Positions 28,032 to 40,581 of a stretch of 64,000 nt of DNA are shown piece after piece. Position 1 is the first letter of the stretch. Every line of letters starts with the position of its first letter. The stretch covers positions 1-64,000 of the forward strand of contig VEPL01000019.1 of assembly GCA_012026885.1 (NCBI GenBank), read 5' to 3'. The DNA comes from Betaproteobacteria bacterium. Lineage in GTDB: Bacteria; Pseudomonadota; Gammaproteobacteria; Burkholderiales; Rhodocyclaceae. Below the pieces are notes generated by a model. It worked only from the letters and a program-made list of their open reading frames with translations, ran no database searches and was not told the origin of the DNA. The translations under genes and the position numbers were made by a program.

Positions 28032-28066
28032 ATTTTTGCACCGCTGCCGCGCTTTTCTGCAAAAAT
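28032..28066. promoter_or_regulatory. Inverted repeat upstream of argC
   Basis: ATTTTTGCA (28032-28040) and TGCAAAAAT (28058-28066) form a perfect 9-bp inverted repeat with a 17-base spacer. It ends 32 bp before the argC start in the gap shared with the divergent acetate kinase fusion. It could be an operator or promoter-proximal structure. A smaller hairpin, TGCTGC-ATA-GCAGCA, lies at 27966-27980. Confidence 0.4.
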
Positions 28067-28098
28067 CGGGTTTTCAGCGAAACCGCACGGGATTCAAC

Positions 28099-29049
28099 AT
28101 GACCACCACTGTCTTCGTCGATGGCCAGGAAGGCACCACCGGCCTGCAGATCAACGAATACCTCGCCCAGCGTGCCGACATCGAGGTGCTCAAGATCGAC
28201 GCCGACAAGCGCAAGGATCTCGCCGAGCGCAAGCGCCTGATCAATGCTTCCGACGTCACCTTCCTGTGCCTGCCTGACGACGCCGCGAAGGAATCGGTGG
28301 CCCTGGTCGACAACCCGAAAACCTGCATCATCGATGCGTCGACCGCGCACCGTGTCGATCCCGCGTGGACCTTCGGCCTGCCCGAACTGGCCGCTGGCCA
28401 GCGCGCGAAGATCCGTGCCAGCAAGCGCATCGCCAACCCGGGCTGCCACGCCAGCGCCTTCATCCTTGCCCTGCGCCCGCTGGTCGCTGGCGGCCTGCTG
28501 CAGGCGGCGACCCAGGTGGCGGCCAATTCGATCACCGGCTATTCCGGCGGCGGCAAGAAGATGATCGCCGACTACGAGGCCGCCAGCGCCAGTCCGACGC
28601 AGCTCAGGGCGCCGCGCCCCTACGCGCTCGGCCTCGCCCACAAGCACCTGCCGGAAATGCAGGCTTATACGGGGTTGACCGCAGCACCGGTGTTCCAGCC
28701 CATCGTCGGCCCGTTCTACAAGGGCCTGGCGGTCACCGCCTACCTGCATCCGGCGCAGTTCGCCCGCAAGGCCACGCCGGCCGATGTGCAGAAGCTTCTG
28801 GCCGACTACTACGCCGGCGAGCGCTTCATCCGCGTCCTCCCCGTCGACCTCGAGGCCAACACGGTCGGCGGCTTTTACGACGTCGAGGCGTGCAACGACA
28901 CCAACCGGGTCGACATCGCGGTTTTCGGCAACGCCGAGCGGATGCTGCTGGTCGCCCGTCTCGACAACCTCGGCAAGGGCGCTTCCGGTGCCGCCGTGCA
29001 GGCGATGAACGTGCATCTCGGGGTGGACGAAGGCCTCGGGCTGGTGTGA
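28099..29049 (+). CDS. argC: N-acetyl-gamma-glutamyl-phosphate reductase (short, type 2)
   Basis: ArgC makes N-acetylglutamate semialdehyde in arginine synthesis using NADPH. This 316-residue protein is the shorter type-2 form. It has the N-terminal loop [16 protein letters not shown], the segment [21 protein letters not shown], and the catalytic-cysteine motif [22 protein letters not shown] and HKHLPEM are also typical. The ATG at 28099 fits the family N-terminus; an upstream in-frame extension has none. Other arg genes are not next to it. The adjoining divergent gene is the acetate kinase fusion. Confidence 0.95.
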   Translation: MTTTVFVDGQEGTTGLQINEYLAQRADIEVLKIDADKRKDLAERKRLINASDVTFLCLPDDAAKESVALVDNPKTCIIDASTAHRVDPAWTFGLPELAAGQRAKIRASKRIANPGCHASAFILALRPLVAGGLLQAATQVAANSITGYSGGGKKMIADYEAASASPTQLRAPRPYALGLAHKHLPEMQAYTGLTAAPVFQPIVGPFYKGLAVTAYLHPAQFARKATPADVQKLLADYYAGERFIRVLPVDLEANTVGGFYDVEACNDTNRVDIAVFGNAERMLLVARLDNLGKGASGAAVQAMNVHLGVDEGLGLV

Positions 29050-29153
29050 CGGCGTGCCAAGCCCCCGCCAGGTCGGGGTGCGGGCTCGGCCGTGGCCGTG
29101 GCCGCTTTGCGGCTGCACCTGAACTTGCGCACCAAGGCGCGTTCTGAGTGTCG

Positions 29154-30245
29154 ATGAAACCCCAATGGAAATCCGCCCGGACAAGCGCGCCGGGAATGCG
29201 CGGCAAGGCTGCCGCCTTGCTCTTCGCTGGCACTGCGTGCCTGCTGCTCACCGCTTGCGCCGCCCCGTCCGGCCCGCGTTCCGGCGCGCTGGCGGAATCC
29301 TGGGCGGTGCGCAACCAGGCGGCGCTGGTCGAAGCGAACCTGGCACCGGCGCCCGGAGCGTACGCGGTTCGCTATTTCGAATGGGCGGACGCGTCACGGC
29401 AGCGCGAGGTGCCGGCCAAGCTCTACCTGCCCCCGTCCGCCAGCGCGGACGCAGCGTTGCCGCTGGTGGTCTTTTCGCACGGCATGGGCGGCTCCCGCGA
29501 GGGCTATTCCTACCTGGGGGCGAACTGGGCGGCGCGCGGCTATGCGGTGCTCCATGTCCAGCATACCGGTAGCGACAGCCGCGTGTGGGGCGGCAATCCG
29601 CTCGATCTGGTCAGTCGCCTGCAGTCGGCGGCGAGCGAGGCGGAGGCCATCCATCGGGCCGGCGACATCGCCTTCGCGTTAGACCGGCTGGCGGAAGACC
29701 CGGACCTTGCCGTGCGAGTCGATACCCGGCGCGTGCTGGCCGCCGGCCATTCCTATGGCGCCAATACCGCCCTGCTGGCCTCCGGCGCCGTGTTCCAGCG
29801 AGCGCAGGGTGTGCAGAGCTTCCGCGACCGGCGCATCGTCGCCGCCGTGATCATCAGCGCGCCGCCCTTCCACGGCGAGGACGACCCCTACGCGGTGGTG
29901 CGGCCGATCGACATCCCGACCCTCCACATTACCGCGACCGGCGACGAGATTCGCATCCCCGGCTATGCCTCGGGCTACGCCGAGCGCATGCAGTTGTTTG
30001 CCGCTACCGGCAGCACCCGGAAGGCACTGCTGACTTTTCGCGACGGTTCGCACAGCATGTTCACCGACCGTCTCGGCGCCGGCGGGCGTGAATTCAATCC
30101 GCTCGTCAAATCGGCGACGGTGGCGCTCACGCTCGCCTTCTTCGAGGAAGTGCTGACCGGTAACGTCGGGGCGCTGGCCGCACTGTCCGGCGACTATCGC
30201 GACGTCCTCGCCGGCGCGGAATTCGTGCCGCAGGCCGTGCAGTGA
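29154..30245 (+). CDS. Alpha/beta hydrolase lipoprotein
   Basis: This 363-residue lipoprotein has a signal peptide ending in LLLTAC. The mature part is an alpha/beta hydrolase of the dienelactone/PAF-acetylhydrolase-like type. It has VVFSHGMGGSREGYSYLG around the oxyanion hole and the nucleophile motif GHSYGAN. A probable acid is in TATGDEIR and the His in FRDGSHSMF. The lipid anchor places it in the periplasm or outer membrane. The ATG at 29154 is two codons after an alternative GTG. The MFS gene starts with GTG overlapping the stop, suggesting the pair handles one substrate, with hydrolysis and then transport. Confidence 0.8.
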   Translation: MKPQWKSARTSAPGMRGKAAALLFAGTACLLLTACAAPSGPRSGALAESWAVRNQAALVEANLAPAPGAYAVRYFEWADASRQREVPAKLYLPPSASADAALPLVVFSHGMGGSREGYSYLGANWAARGYAVLHVQHTGSDSRVWGGNPLDLVSRLQSAASEAEAIHRAGDIAFALDRLAEDPDLAVRVDTRRVLAAGHSYGANTALLASGAVFQRAQGVQSFRDRRIVAAVIISAPPFHGEDDPYAVVRPIDIPTLHITATGDEIRIPGYASGYAERMQLFAATGSTRKALLTFRDGSHSMFTDRLGAGGREFNPLVKSATVALTLAFFEEVLTGNVGALAALSGDYRDVLAGAEFVPQAVQ

Positions 30246-31483
30246 ATCCGGCGGGGGCAAGCGTCCTGACGCCGGAGCGCGAGCGCCTGTTCCTGCTGAC
30301 GCTGGCGGCGGTCCAGTTCAGCCATATCGTTGATTTCATGGTGATGATGCCGCTCGGCCCATTCCTGATGCAGGGGTTGGCCATCGATACGCGCCAGTTC
30401 GGCTTCCTGGTCGCCTCCTACAGCTTTTGCGCTGCCGCCTCCGGGTTGCTGGCGGCCGGTTTCATCGACCGCTTCGAGCGCAAGCGGACGATGCTCGTCC
30501 TCTTCGCACTGTTCGGGCTGGCGACGCTCGCCTGCGGGCTCGCCACCGGTTACGCGAGCCTGCTGGTGGCGCGCGGGTTGGCGGGCGTGTTCGGCGGCAT
30601 CCTCGGCTCGCTGGTGCAGACCCTGCTTGCCGACGCCATCCCGTTCCAGCGCCGGGCAACGGCGGGCGGCGTCGTCGCCACCGCCTTTTCCGTGTCCACC
30701 GTGGCCGGGGTGCCGCTCTCGCTGTGGATCGCCGAGGCCTGGGGCTGGCGCGCGCCATTTCTCCTCATCGCGGCGCTCGTCGTCGCGGTCTGGCTGGCGG
30801 CCTGCCGCTGGCTACCGCATCTCGACGGGCACCGCGACGGGAGCGAACCACGCCATCCGCTCGGCGCCATCGCCGACGTGCTGCGCGACGGCAACCAGCG
30901 CTGGTCGCTGGCCTTCGCGGCGACGCTGATCTTTTCCGCCTTCACGGTCATTCCCTACCTGACGGTCTATTCGATCGGCAACGCCGGGCTGGCCTCCAGC
31001 CAGATCCCGTTCGTCTACCTGGCCGGCGGGGTCGCGACGCTGTTTTCGGCGCGCCTGATCGGGCGCTGGGCGGATCGCATCGGCAAGCGTCGTGCGTTCC
31101 GCTGGCTAGCGCTGGCGGCGATGGCGCCGATCCTGGCGCTGACCCACGTGCACGATGTCGGGCTCTTCGGCTGGCTGCCCGCCAGCGTCGCCTTTTTCGT
31201 CCTTGTCTCCGGACGCATGATCCCGGCCATGGCATTGATCTCGTCGGCGGTCGATCCGGCCCGCCGTGGCGCGGCCATGTCACTGAACTCGACCGTCCAG
31301 TCGCTGGCGATGGGCGCCGCCAGCTCGTTGGCCGGCTTCGTCATCACGCAGGGCACGGATGGCCGTTTCGCCGGCTACAACATCGTCGGCTACATCGCCG
31401 TCGCCGCGGGTGTTGCCGCGATGGCGATGGTCGGGCGCATACGGGTCTGGGACGCCGCCCAAACGGCCCGCTCGGCGCCGTAG
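30242..31483 (+). CDS. MFS transporter
   Basis: This 413-residue protein has 12 hydrophobic segments and Major Facilitator Superfamily features: VDFMVMMPLGPFLM in helix 1, the loop FIDRFERKRTML after helix 2 (a degenerate DRxGRR signature), and a later RWADRIGKRRAF loop. It resembles proton-coupled sugar or drug efflux permeases, but the substrate is not predictable. The GTG start overlaps the upstream hydrolase stop (GTGA), giving translational coupling. The next gene begins 82 bp later on the same strand. Confidence 0.86.
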   Translation: MNPAGASVLTPERERLFLLTLAAVQFSHIVDFMVMMPLGPFLMQGLAIDTRQFGFLVASYSFCAAASGLLAAGFIDRFERKRTMLVLFALFGLATLACGLATGYASLLVARGLAGVFGGILGSLVQTLLADAIPFQRRATAGGVVATAFSVSTVAGVPLSLWIAEAWGWRAPFLLIAALVVAVWLAACRWLPHLDGHRDGSEPRHPLGAIADVLRDGNQRWSLAFAATLIFSAFTVIPYLTVYSIGNAGLASSQIPFVYLAGGVATLFSARLIGRWADRIGKRRAFRWLALAAMAPILALTHVHDVGLFGWLPASVAFFVLVSGRMIPAMALISSAVDPARRGAAMSLNSTVQSLAMGAASSLAGFVITQGTDGRFAGYNIVGYIAVAAGVAAMAMVGRIRVWDAAQTARSAP

Positions 31484-31565
31484 CCGGTCAGCGCCACGGG
31501 CCGGGGATTGACAGGGTGCGACCGCCGGGCGGATGCTCTTCGCTCGCCGTGTCGGAGTGCGCGCC

Positions 31566-33050
31566 ATGATCCCGATTGACAAGCTTTGGACCGTGTTCCT
31601 GTTGGCCGGCCTTGCGGGCGTAGCCGTGGCGGCCCCGGCGCCGGCCGCTGGGGATAAATCATCCGCGGCGCGGGTACGTACCCTGGAAATTGCCAACCGG
31701 CCGTGGAAAGGCGATTTCGATGCGATGCTCGAACGACGCATGATACGCGTCGCGGTACCCTACAGCCGTTCGCTCTATTTCGTCGATCGCGGTCGCGAGC
31801 GCGGGCTGGCAGCCGAACTGATCCGCGACTTCGAGCGTTGGGTCAACAAGAAGCACGCCAACGAGTTGGGCAAGCGACCGCTGACGGTCTATATCGTCGC
31901 TGCCACGCGCGATCGCCTGCTACCCGATCTCGAGGCCGGCCTTGCCGACATCGCCGTGGGCAACCTGACCGTGACACCGGAGCGGTTGAAAGTTGCGGAT
32001 TTCGTCGCGCCCGAGGCCGAGGGCCTCAATACCGAGATCCTGGTGACCGGCCCGGCGACGCCACCGATCGCGAAGCTCGACGATCTTTCGGGCAAAGCGG
32101 TGCACGTGCGCAAGACTTCCAGCTACCACGCCAGCCTGATGGACCTGAACGCGCGCTTGCGTGCGGCTGGCAAGGCGGAGGTGAGGCTAGTCTACGTGCC
32201 GGAAGCGCTCGAAGACGAGGACATGCTCGAGATGCTGAATGCCGGATTGCTCTCGGCGATGGTCGTCGATGACTGGAAGGCGAGGATGTGGGCGCAGGTG
32301 CTGCCGAAGGTCGTCGTCCGCGAAGACGTCGTGCTGCGCGAACCGACGCGCAAGGGTTGGGCGGTTCGCAAAGGCAGCCCCAGGCTCGTCGTCGAGCTGG
32401 AGGACTTCTACACGGGCTGGGCGAAGAAGGAAGGCGTCCTGCCTTACCGGATGCAGCAGTACATGAAGAACGTCAAGGCGTTGAAGAGCGCGGCAGCCGA
32501 GCGCGACCGCCAGCGTTTCGACGATCTGATCGACCTCTTTGAGAAGTACGGTGCCCGCTACGATTTCGATCCGCTGATGTTGGCGGCGCAGGGCTATCAG
32601 GAATCGACGCTCGACCAGAACAAGAAAAGCCACGTCGGCGCCATCGGGATCATGCAGGTGATGCCGGCCACGGGCAAGGAACTCGGGGTCGGCGATATCC
32701 GTGTCACCGAATCCAACGTTCATGCCGGCACCAAGTACATGGACCAGCTGATGACACGTTATTTCACCGACGCGAAATTCACCGAGCAGAATCGCACCCT
32801 GTTCGCCTTCGCCAGCTACAACGCGGGCCCGGGCAATATCGCGAGAATGCGCAAGGAGGCTGCCAAGCGCGGCCTCGACCCGGACAAGTGGTTCAACAAC
32901 GTTGAAACCGTCACTGCCGAGAAAATTGGCATGGAAACGACCACCTACGTGCGCAACATCTTCAAGTACTACGTCTCATACAAGCTGGCCACGGATGCGC
33001 GCGTGCGGGCCGAGCAGATCCGGGGGCAGGTGGCGCCCGGCGCGAAGTAG
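31566..33050 (+). CDS. mltF: MltF-like lytic transglycosylase with solute-binding domain
   Basis: This 494-residue exported protein has a signal peptide (about 1-24). A periplasmic solute-binding domain (SBP_bac_3, about 55-300) contains DIAVGNLTVTPERLKVADF. It is followed by an SLT transglycosylase domain (about 325-470), which cleaves peptidoglycan with formation of 1,6-anhydromuropeptides. The catalytic Glu is in GYQESTLDQ, followed by GAIGIMQVMPATGKEL and FASYNAGPGN. This order is that of MltF. The ATG at 31566 gives a proper signal peptide. The stop codon lies in an 11-bp tandem repeat. Confidence 0.86.
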   Translation: MIPIDKLWTVFLLAGLAGVAVAAPAPAAGDKSSAARVRTLEIANRPWKGDFDAMLERRMIRVAVPYSRSLYFVDRGRERGLAAELIRDFERWVNKKHANELGKRPLTVYIVAATRDRLLPDLEAGLADIAVGNLTVTPERLKVADFVAPEAEGLNTEILVTGPATPPIAKLDDLSGKAVHVRKTSSYHASLMDLNARLRAAGKAEVRLVYVPEALEDEDMLEMLNAGLLSAMVVDDWKARMWAQVLPKVVVREDVVLREPTRKGWAVRKGSPRLVVELEDFYTGWAKKEGVLPYRMQQYMKNVKALKSAAAERDRQRFDDLIDLFEKYGARYDFDPLMLAAQGYQESTLDQNKKSHVGAIGIMQVMPATGKELGVGDIRVTESNVHAGTKYMDQLMTRYFTDAKFTEQNRTLFAFASYNAGPGNIARMRKEAAKRGLDPDKWFNNVETVTAEKIGMETTTYVRNIFKYYVSYKLATDARVRAEQIRGQVAPGAK

Positions 33051-33060
33051 GCGCGAAGTA
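33039..33060. repeat. 11-bp tandem duplication across the mltF stop
   Basis: GGCGCGAAGTA occurs twice in tandem (33039-33049 and 33050-33060). The stop TAG spans the junction at 33048-33050. A 7-bp hairpin, TAGGCGC-GGA-GCGCCTA, follows at 33059-33075 and may end transcription, though it lacks a T-run. The remaining 125 bp before the convergent histidine kinase holds no visible gene. Confidence 0.55.
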
Positions 33061-33200
33061 GGCGCGGAGCGCCTATCGGGGCAAACGGTCTGCCCGGGGC
33101 CGGGGTGCGGTTCGCGCCGCTGCAGCGCGCGAATTTCGCTGCAGCCGTGTGGCCGACTGCCGGCGACGGGTGCAGCAGGTGTTCCGAAAAATCCCGTCGC

Positions 33201-36293
<3,093 letters not shown>

Positions 36294-36316
36294 GGTCGTC
36301 TTGCTTTGTTGCCCGT

Positions 36317-37459
36317 TCAGCGCTCCGTGAGCAGGGTGATGGTCATGGTCTGGTTATGCAGCTTGCAGGCTATTCCGGGAGCGAACGGGCTGATCTCGCC
36401 GTAGGAGTAGAAGCCGGCCCGCACGACGCCATTGCCCAGCACATCGGCGACTGCCTCGACTTCCTCATCGACGCGCTCGCCCATGGCCAGCTTGCGTCCG
36501 ACGCAAGATACCAGAATGGCCAGCGCAGGCGGCGGCAGGCGGGCCGCATCCGCGACTGCGCGGGCCGCTGCTTCGGCGCCGTCGACCAGCGCCTCGGTCG
36601 AGGCATGCATCAGCTTGAGGTAACCGCCCTCGATGATTTCTCCCGCCAGGGTGAGGCTCCCGGCTGCCTCGTCGATCGCGAGGATGGTCCTGATCAGGCC
36701 GACGGCACTGAGATCCTCGCCGAGCATCGCGAACGGGAAGAGGAGGCCGGAAGCCGGCAGGTCGCGCGCGTATTCGCCCAGATAGCGCTTGTAGATGTCG
36801 AGGGCGGGAGTGCCATCGAGTTCATACAGGATGTTGCCGTCGCAACGGGTGACCCGGCGCGCCGGGCCGAAGGGCTCCCAGCCCCCGAACGAACCGTGTC
36901 CCGCGTGCAAGCGTTCGCCGGCCAGGCCGATGGCGACGATGGCACGATCGGAGACGCCGCCCGGACCCAGGGTCAGCGTGCGCCGGAAGGCACCGTTGTC
37001 GCCGGCGAGCCCGCCGCAGATGGGTACGCCGTCGCCGAGGATCTCGCTCATCCCGGCGACGAGCGCGCTGCCATTGATCGCGACGCCCTGGCCGAAGGCC
37101 AGAACGGCGCGCAGGTCGTCGGCCACCAGTGGCGCGGCGACACGGCGCCCGGCGTCACGCGAGTCGGCCATTCCGGCAAGGTCCGTGCTGGCCTGGAGGA
37201 CTCGGGCGTTCTCCAGGCGGACCGCGGTGACGACGATCCCGTTCTCGCCGACACCGTTCATGGAAACTTCGCCGGCCGTCGAGCAGCCAACGATTGCGGC
37301 AGACGGAAATGCTGCCCGGAGCATGGGCTCGAACCCGGGGTCGTCCATCGGGCCTGGTGCGGAAAAGACGATGACGAGATTGGGGTCGATCCGGGCCAGC
37401 GCCGCCAACTGGCCGCCAAGGGTATCGACGTCATGCGCGGTGGTCTGTTCGATTTTCAT
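36317..37459 (-). CDS. FIST domain sensory protein
   Basis: This 380-residue soluble protein consists of FIST N-terminal (about 30-220) and FIST C-terminal (about 225-365) domains. Recognisable segments are IVGCSTAGEVS, GDGVPICGGLAGDNG, NILYELDGTPALDIYKRYLG and AGFYSYGEISPF. FIST domains are predicted to bind small ligands, possibly amino acids, and occur beside or within signalling proteins. It lies 23 bp upstream of the hybrid histidine kinase on the same strand. The ATG at 37459 has GGAG nine bases upstream; the ATG at 37465 is also possible. Confidence 0.87.
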   Translation of the reverse strand: MKIEQTTAHDVDTLGGQLAALARIDPNLVIVFSAPGPMDDPGFEPMLRAAFPSAAIVGCSTAGEVSMNGVGENGIVVTAVRLENARVLQASTDLAGMADSRDAGRRVAAPLVADDLRAVLAFGQGVAINGSALVAGMSEILGDGVPICGGLAGDNGAFRRTLTLGPGGVSDRAIVAIGLAGERLHAGHGSFGGWEPFGPARRVTRCDGNILYELDGTPALDIYKRYLGEYARDLPASGLLFPFAMLGEDLSAVGLIRTILAIDEAAGSLTLAGEIIEGGYLKLMHASTEALVDGAEAAARAVADAARLPPPALAILVSCVGRKLAMGERVDEEVEAVADVLGNGVVRAGFYSYGEISPFAPGIACKLHNQTMTITLLTER

Positions 37460-37580
37460 GAGCATGTGCTCCAGCGGCCGTGACGATTTGGCGGGTAACA
37501 CCGCGAGCCAAGGCGAACGATAGCAAATTACTGCGGGTCAGGAACAGCCCGCGGGGCTGGACCGCACCGTGCTGCGGATA

Positions 37581-37783
37581 TCAGGCCTTCACGTGTAATC
37601 CGCACTCTTTGGATTCCGGTGCTTCCCACCACCAGCGGCCGGCGCGGACATCCTTGCCGGGTGTGATGGCGCACGTGCAGGGGATGCAGCCGATGCTCGG
37701 GTAGAACTTGTCGTGCAGTTCGTTGTAGGCGATGCCGTGCTGCTCAAGGCCGGTCCAGACTTCCTTCTCTCTCCAGACGGCTT
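37581..37783 (-). pseudogene. Duplicated 3' end of cysH
   Basis: This stretch encodes, in frame to a TGA at 37581, a close copy of the last 60 or so residues of CysH, including YPSIGCIPCT and EAPESKECGLHVKA. The intact copy of that segment is in cysH at 39858-40060, in the same orientation and about 2.3 kb away. At DNA level the two are roughly 90% identical by eye. Homology stops abruptly near 37783. The upstream open frame (to 37856) is unrelated to CysH, and the N-terminal catalytic part is missing. It is therefore a fragment and not a working reductase. Confidence 0.85.
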
Positions 37784-37997
37784 TGGCTGGACAGGGGCCC
37801 CCATGGCGATCGATCGCAGCGGCGGAAGCGGTTTGGGGGTACGCATCTGCTCTCATCCAGCTTGCTCATGACTGGGGTCAACACGCATCGAGGCCGTTGC
37901 TTGTAGCTTGTACTATGACATGGGTATTGAAGATTCATGATTTGATAATCGCTTTCCGGGCGAATGGCTTGGGGGGGTATGTCAGAAGGTGACATTG

Positions 37998-39833
37998 ATG
38001 AGGCCAACAGTTCTCGTCCTCTCGTTGTGCATCTTGTGTGGATGCGCTTCAGATTACGTTCGGATTCCCGACGACGGGGTGCCCTCGTCTTCGAAAGCAT
38101 CTTCGCAGGTGGGGCGCTTGCACCGGCTGGGCGTACTGCCTGTCCAACTACAGATGTCGGGAGGCAACGAAGCGTTGTCCACGAGTCAATGGGACAGCCG
38201 GCGAGATGAATTGGCGAGCGACACGCAGGCTATGGCTGTCCAGTTTCTTGCACAGCGGAAGGGCTATGAAGCACAACCGCTGACAGTGAACGTAGCGGTC
38301 GAGCATGCGGATGCCGTGCGCGCTACAGGGCGCAGCTACGGTGTCGATGGGCTTGTCCTAATTGAAAGATGGTTCCGGCGCCCATGGTCATTTGGCGAGG
38401 GGATGCTTAGTCTTGCGACGGCAAATATTCCGCTATTTATCGGACTGGCCCAGGTAAATCAACGTACTTCGATATACGAAACCGCCTCCGGAAAGCTGGT
38501 TTGGCAGCGGAGCATGCGCGGCGAGAACTGGGGCAATGATCCGGTTCTCCCATGCTACCGGGAGGCTGGACGTTGTTTAGATCTGTATGCCTTGCTCGGT
38601 GATCTTGATGCCGCGGATCCGGTTCTGGATGAAGGTCTTGCACGAGGGCAGATGCCTGATTCCGAGCGTACGGCATTGGGCTACGCAGAATCGCCTATCG
38701 ACCTGCTGAATGTGGCGACTGTCCGAGACAGAGTAGCGGCAGTGATCGATGCCAACGGGAGAGCGCACGTCTTCGTTGCGTCCACGGAGCTTCGCCAGGT
38801 TCACGAAATTGTCGTAAACGGAAACGAGGTTGTAGACCGCCGCCTGGTCAGGCCGGGAGTGTCTCCCGATACAATTGATGCGGCATTTGATGCGCGTGGA
38901 AGATTGCACCTGATGGTCGACAGCGAACATCATGTGCTAGAGGACGGGGTCTGGCGTGTTTCGCAATCGACGCCATGGGAGGCAGCTGGAGTCGACGCTG
39001 AGAACGTCAGGCTTCTTCCGAACGGACCTGACCTGATCTGGTTATTCGCAATTCCCGGGGGTGAGGTCGGTGCGCCACGCCGCCTGGAAATATACGGCTT
39101 CGGAGGCGGCGCTGCTGCCATTGTCTGGCCCTGGGTGACGAAGGGACAGCGAACGATCGTCGTGCGGCCTGATCCGAATGGCTTCGGGGAATGGCTGGCG
39201 CTGGATCCAACTGGATACATGGATACTTCCATAGCTGGCGCGGGAAGCGATCGGCGGGGCAACGTCCATCTCATCTATCGCCGTTCGAGTGGCGGAATCG
39301 TGGCGGAATCGAGCTATCGCTACGCAAAGATCGATGCGAAAGAGCAGGCAGCTTCGGCCAGCGAGCGCATGGCCCCGCGCGATTCGCCTTCGGGCATCTT
39401 GCGGGTGCGTGCTGTCGTTGGCGATGCGCTCCCGTCTGGTGCGACTTGTCCGGTCATCAGCGTGGATCCGGAATCCGGTACGGCGCTCGCCGGGTATTCG
39501 CATCTTCGGATCGGCGATATGTGGCGGGAAACGCGTGCGTGGCCGATGCACAAAGCCTTTTGCTGGGAGATGCGGACTGCGTCGGCCGGGCGCGACGCGT
39601 TCTTCGCGCTCGTGCTGGGGCAGGATGGAAGCGACGGGCGTCCGGTCGAGCTGGTGCGGCTGGCCGGAGATGCTTGGTCGGTTCCGGTTCGGGTCGGAGT
39701 TGCCAAGGTCAGTGGTGTCTTCGGGATACCCGCCTATGCCTTGGCGATCAGCGGGGCGGATGACGGCCGCCTGTTCCTTGTCTGGCCACGGGAATCCGGA
39801 ATCGTTGGGCGCTGGTTTATGCCGGCACCCTGA
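37998..39833 (+). CDS. Large uncharacterised lipoprotein, 611 residues
   Basis: The signal peptide ends in a lipobox (LCILCGC, Cys at about residue 15). An N-terminal domain (about 40-180) is followed by repeated segments such as NGRAHVFVAST, ARGRLHLMVDSEHH and RRGNVHLIYRRSSGG. These suggest a beta-propeller, but no named family is recognised. Codon use is less GC-biased than in the neighbours, and the 140 bp upstream is AT-rich, suggesting acquisition. The gene lies between the cysH fragment and intact cysH and runs opposite to them. GAAGGTGA precedes the ATG; a GTG at 37989 is an alternative start. Confidence 0.72.
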   Translation: MRPTVLVLSLCILCGCASDYVRIPDDGVPSSSKASSQVGRLHRLGVLPVQLQMSGGNEALSTSQWDSRRDELASDTQAMAVQFLAQRKGYEAQPLTVNVAVEHADAVRATGRSYGVDGLVLIERWFRRPWSFGEGMLSLATANIPLFIGLAQVNQRTSIYETASGKLVWQRSMRGENWGNDPVLPCYREAGRCLDLYALLGDLDAADPVLDEGLARGQMPDSERTALGYAESPIDLLNVATVRDRVAAVIDANGRAHVFVASTELRQVHEIVVNGNEVVDRRLVRPGVSPDTIDAAFDARGRLHLMVDSEHHVLEDGVWRVSQSTPWEAAGVDAENVRLLPNGPDLIWLFAIPGGEVGAPRRLEIYGFGGGAAAIVWPWVTKGQRTIVVRPDPNGFGEWLALDPTGYMDTSIAGAGSDRRGNVHLIYRRSSGGIVAESSYRYAKIDAKEQAASASERMAPRDSPSGILRVRAVVGDALPSGATCPVISVDPESGTALAGYSHLRIGDMWRETRAWPMHKAFCWEMRTASAGRDAFFALVLGQDGSDGRPVELVRLAGDAWSVPVRVGVAKVSGVFGIPAYALAISGADDGRLFLVWPRESGIVGRWFMPAP

Positions 39834-39857
39834 ATACACTCCGCTACTGCCAGCCGG

Positions 39858-40577
39858 TCACGCCTTCACGTGTAAACCGCACTCCTTGGATTCCGGTGCT
39901 TCCCACCACCAGCGGCCGGCGCGGACGTCCTCGCCGGGGGTGATGGCGCGCGTGCACGGGGCGCAGCCGATGCTGGGGTAGAACTTGTCGTGCAGGGCGT
40001 TGTAGGGGACGCCGTGCTGCTTGAGGTAGGTCCAGACTTCCTTCTCGCTCCAGTCGGCGAGCGGGTTGAATTTTTCCAGCCCGTTGCCCTCGTCGTACTC
40101 CTGCGCCGGCAGGCCGCTGCGCGTGGTTGCCTGCTGGGCGCGCAGGCCGGTGATCCAGGCGCGCTTGCCGGCCAGCGCACGTTGCAGCGGCTCGACTTTG
40201 CGGGCGTGGCAGCAGGCCTTGCGCAGCGCCACCGAAGCGTAGAAGGCGTTGATGCCGTGATTGCGGACCAGCGCCTCGACCGCTTCGGGCTGCGGGAAGT
40301 AGATCTTCAACTTCAGCCCGTAGTGGGCGTCGACCGCGGCCATGAGATCGTAGGTATCGACCGGCAGGCGGCCGGTATCGAGGCTGAAGATCTCGATCGG
40401 CAGGCCGGCCTTGACGATCAGGTCGGTCAGCACCATGTCCTCGGCGCCCAGGCTGTTGGCGAAGGCGACCGGCGACCATTCGGCGGCGATGCGCGCGATC
40501 AGCACTGCGGCGGCCTCGGTCTTGGCGGCCGTGGCCGCGACAAGGTCGGGCGTCGGGTTGAAGAGGGCGGGGGTCAT
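39858..40577 (-). CDS. cysH: Adenylylsulfate (APS) reductase, assimilatory
   Basis: CysH reduces adenosine 5'-phosphosulfate to sulfite with thioredoxin. The 239-residue protein has the PP-loop-like SLGAEDMVL, the paired cysteines KACCHARK and GCAPCT that mark the [4Fe-4S] APS-specific type, and the C-terminal catalytic ECGLH. This fits a CysN without APS kinase. The start at 40577 lies 4 bp past the DUF934 stop on the same strand, so it is the third gene of cysI-DUF934-cysH. Its last 200 bp are duplicated at 37581. Confidence 0.95.
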   Translation of the reverse strand: MTPALFNPTPDLVAATAAKTEAAAVLIARIAAEWSPVAFANSLGAEDMVLTDLIVKAGLPIEIFSLDTGRLPVDTYDLMAAVDAHYGLKLKIYFPQPEAVEALVRNHGINAFYASVALRKACCHARKVEPLQRALAGKRAWITGLRAQQATTRSGLPAQEYDEGNGLEKFNPLADWSEKEVWTYLKQHGVPYNALHDKFYPSIGCAPCTRAITPGEDVRAGRWWWEAPESKECGLHVKA

Positions 40578-40581
40578 CGGC

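Noticed and set aside
37581..37856. A second functional CysH
   Set aside because: Only about the last 60 residues resemble CysH; the PP-loop part and the first Cys pair are missing.
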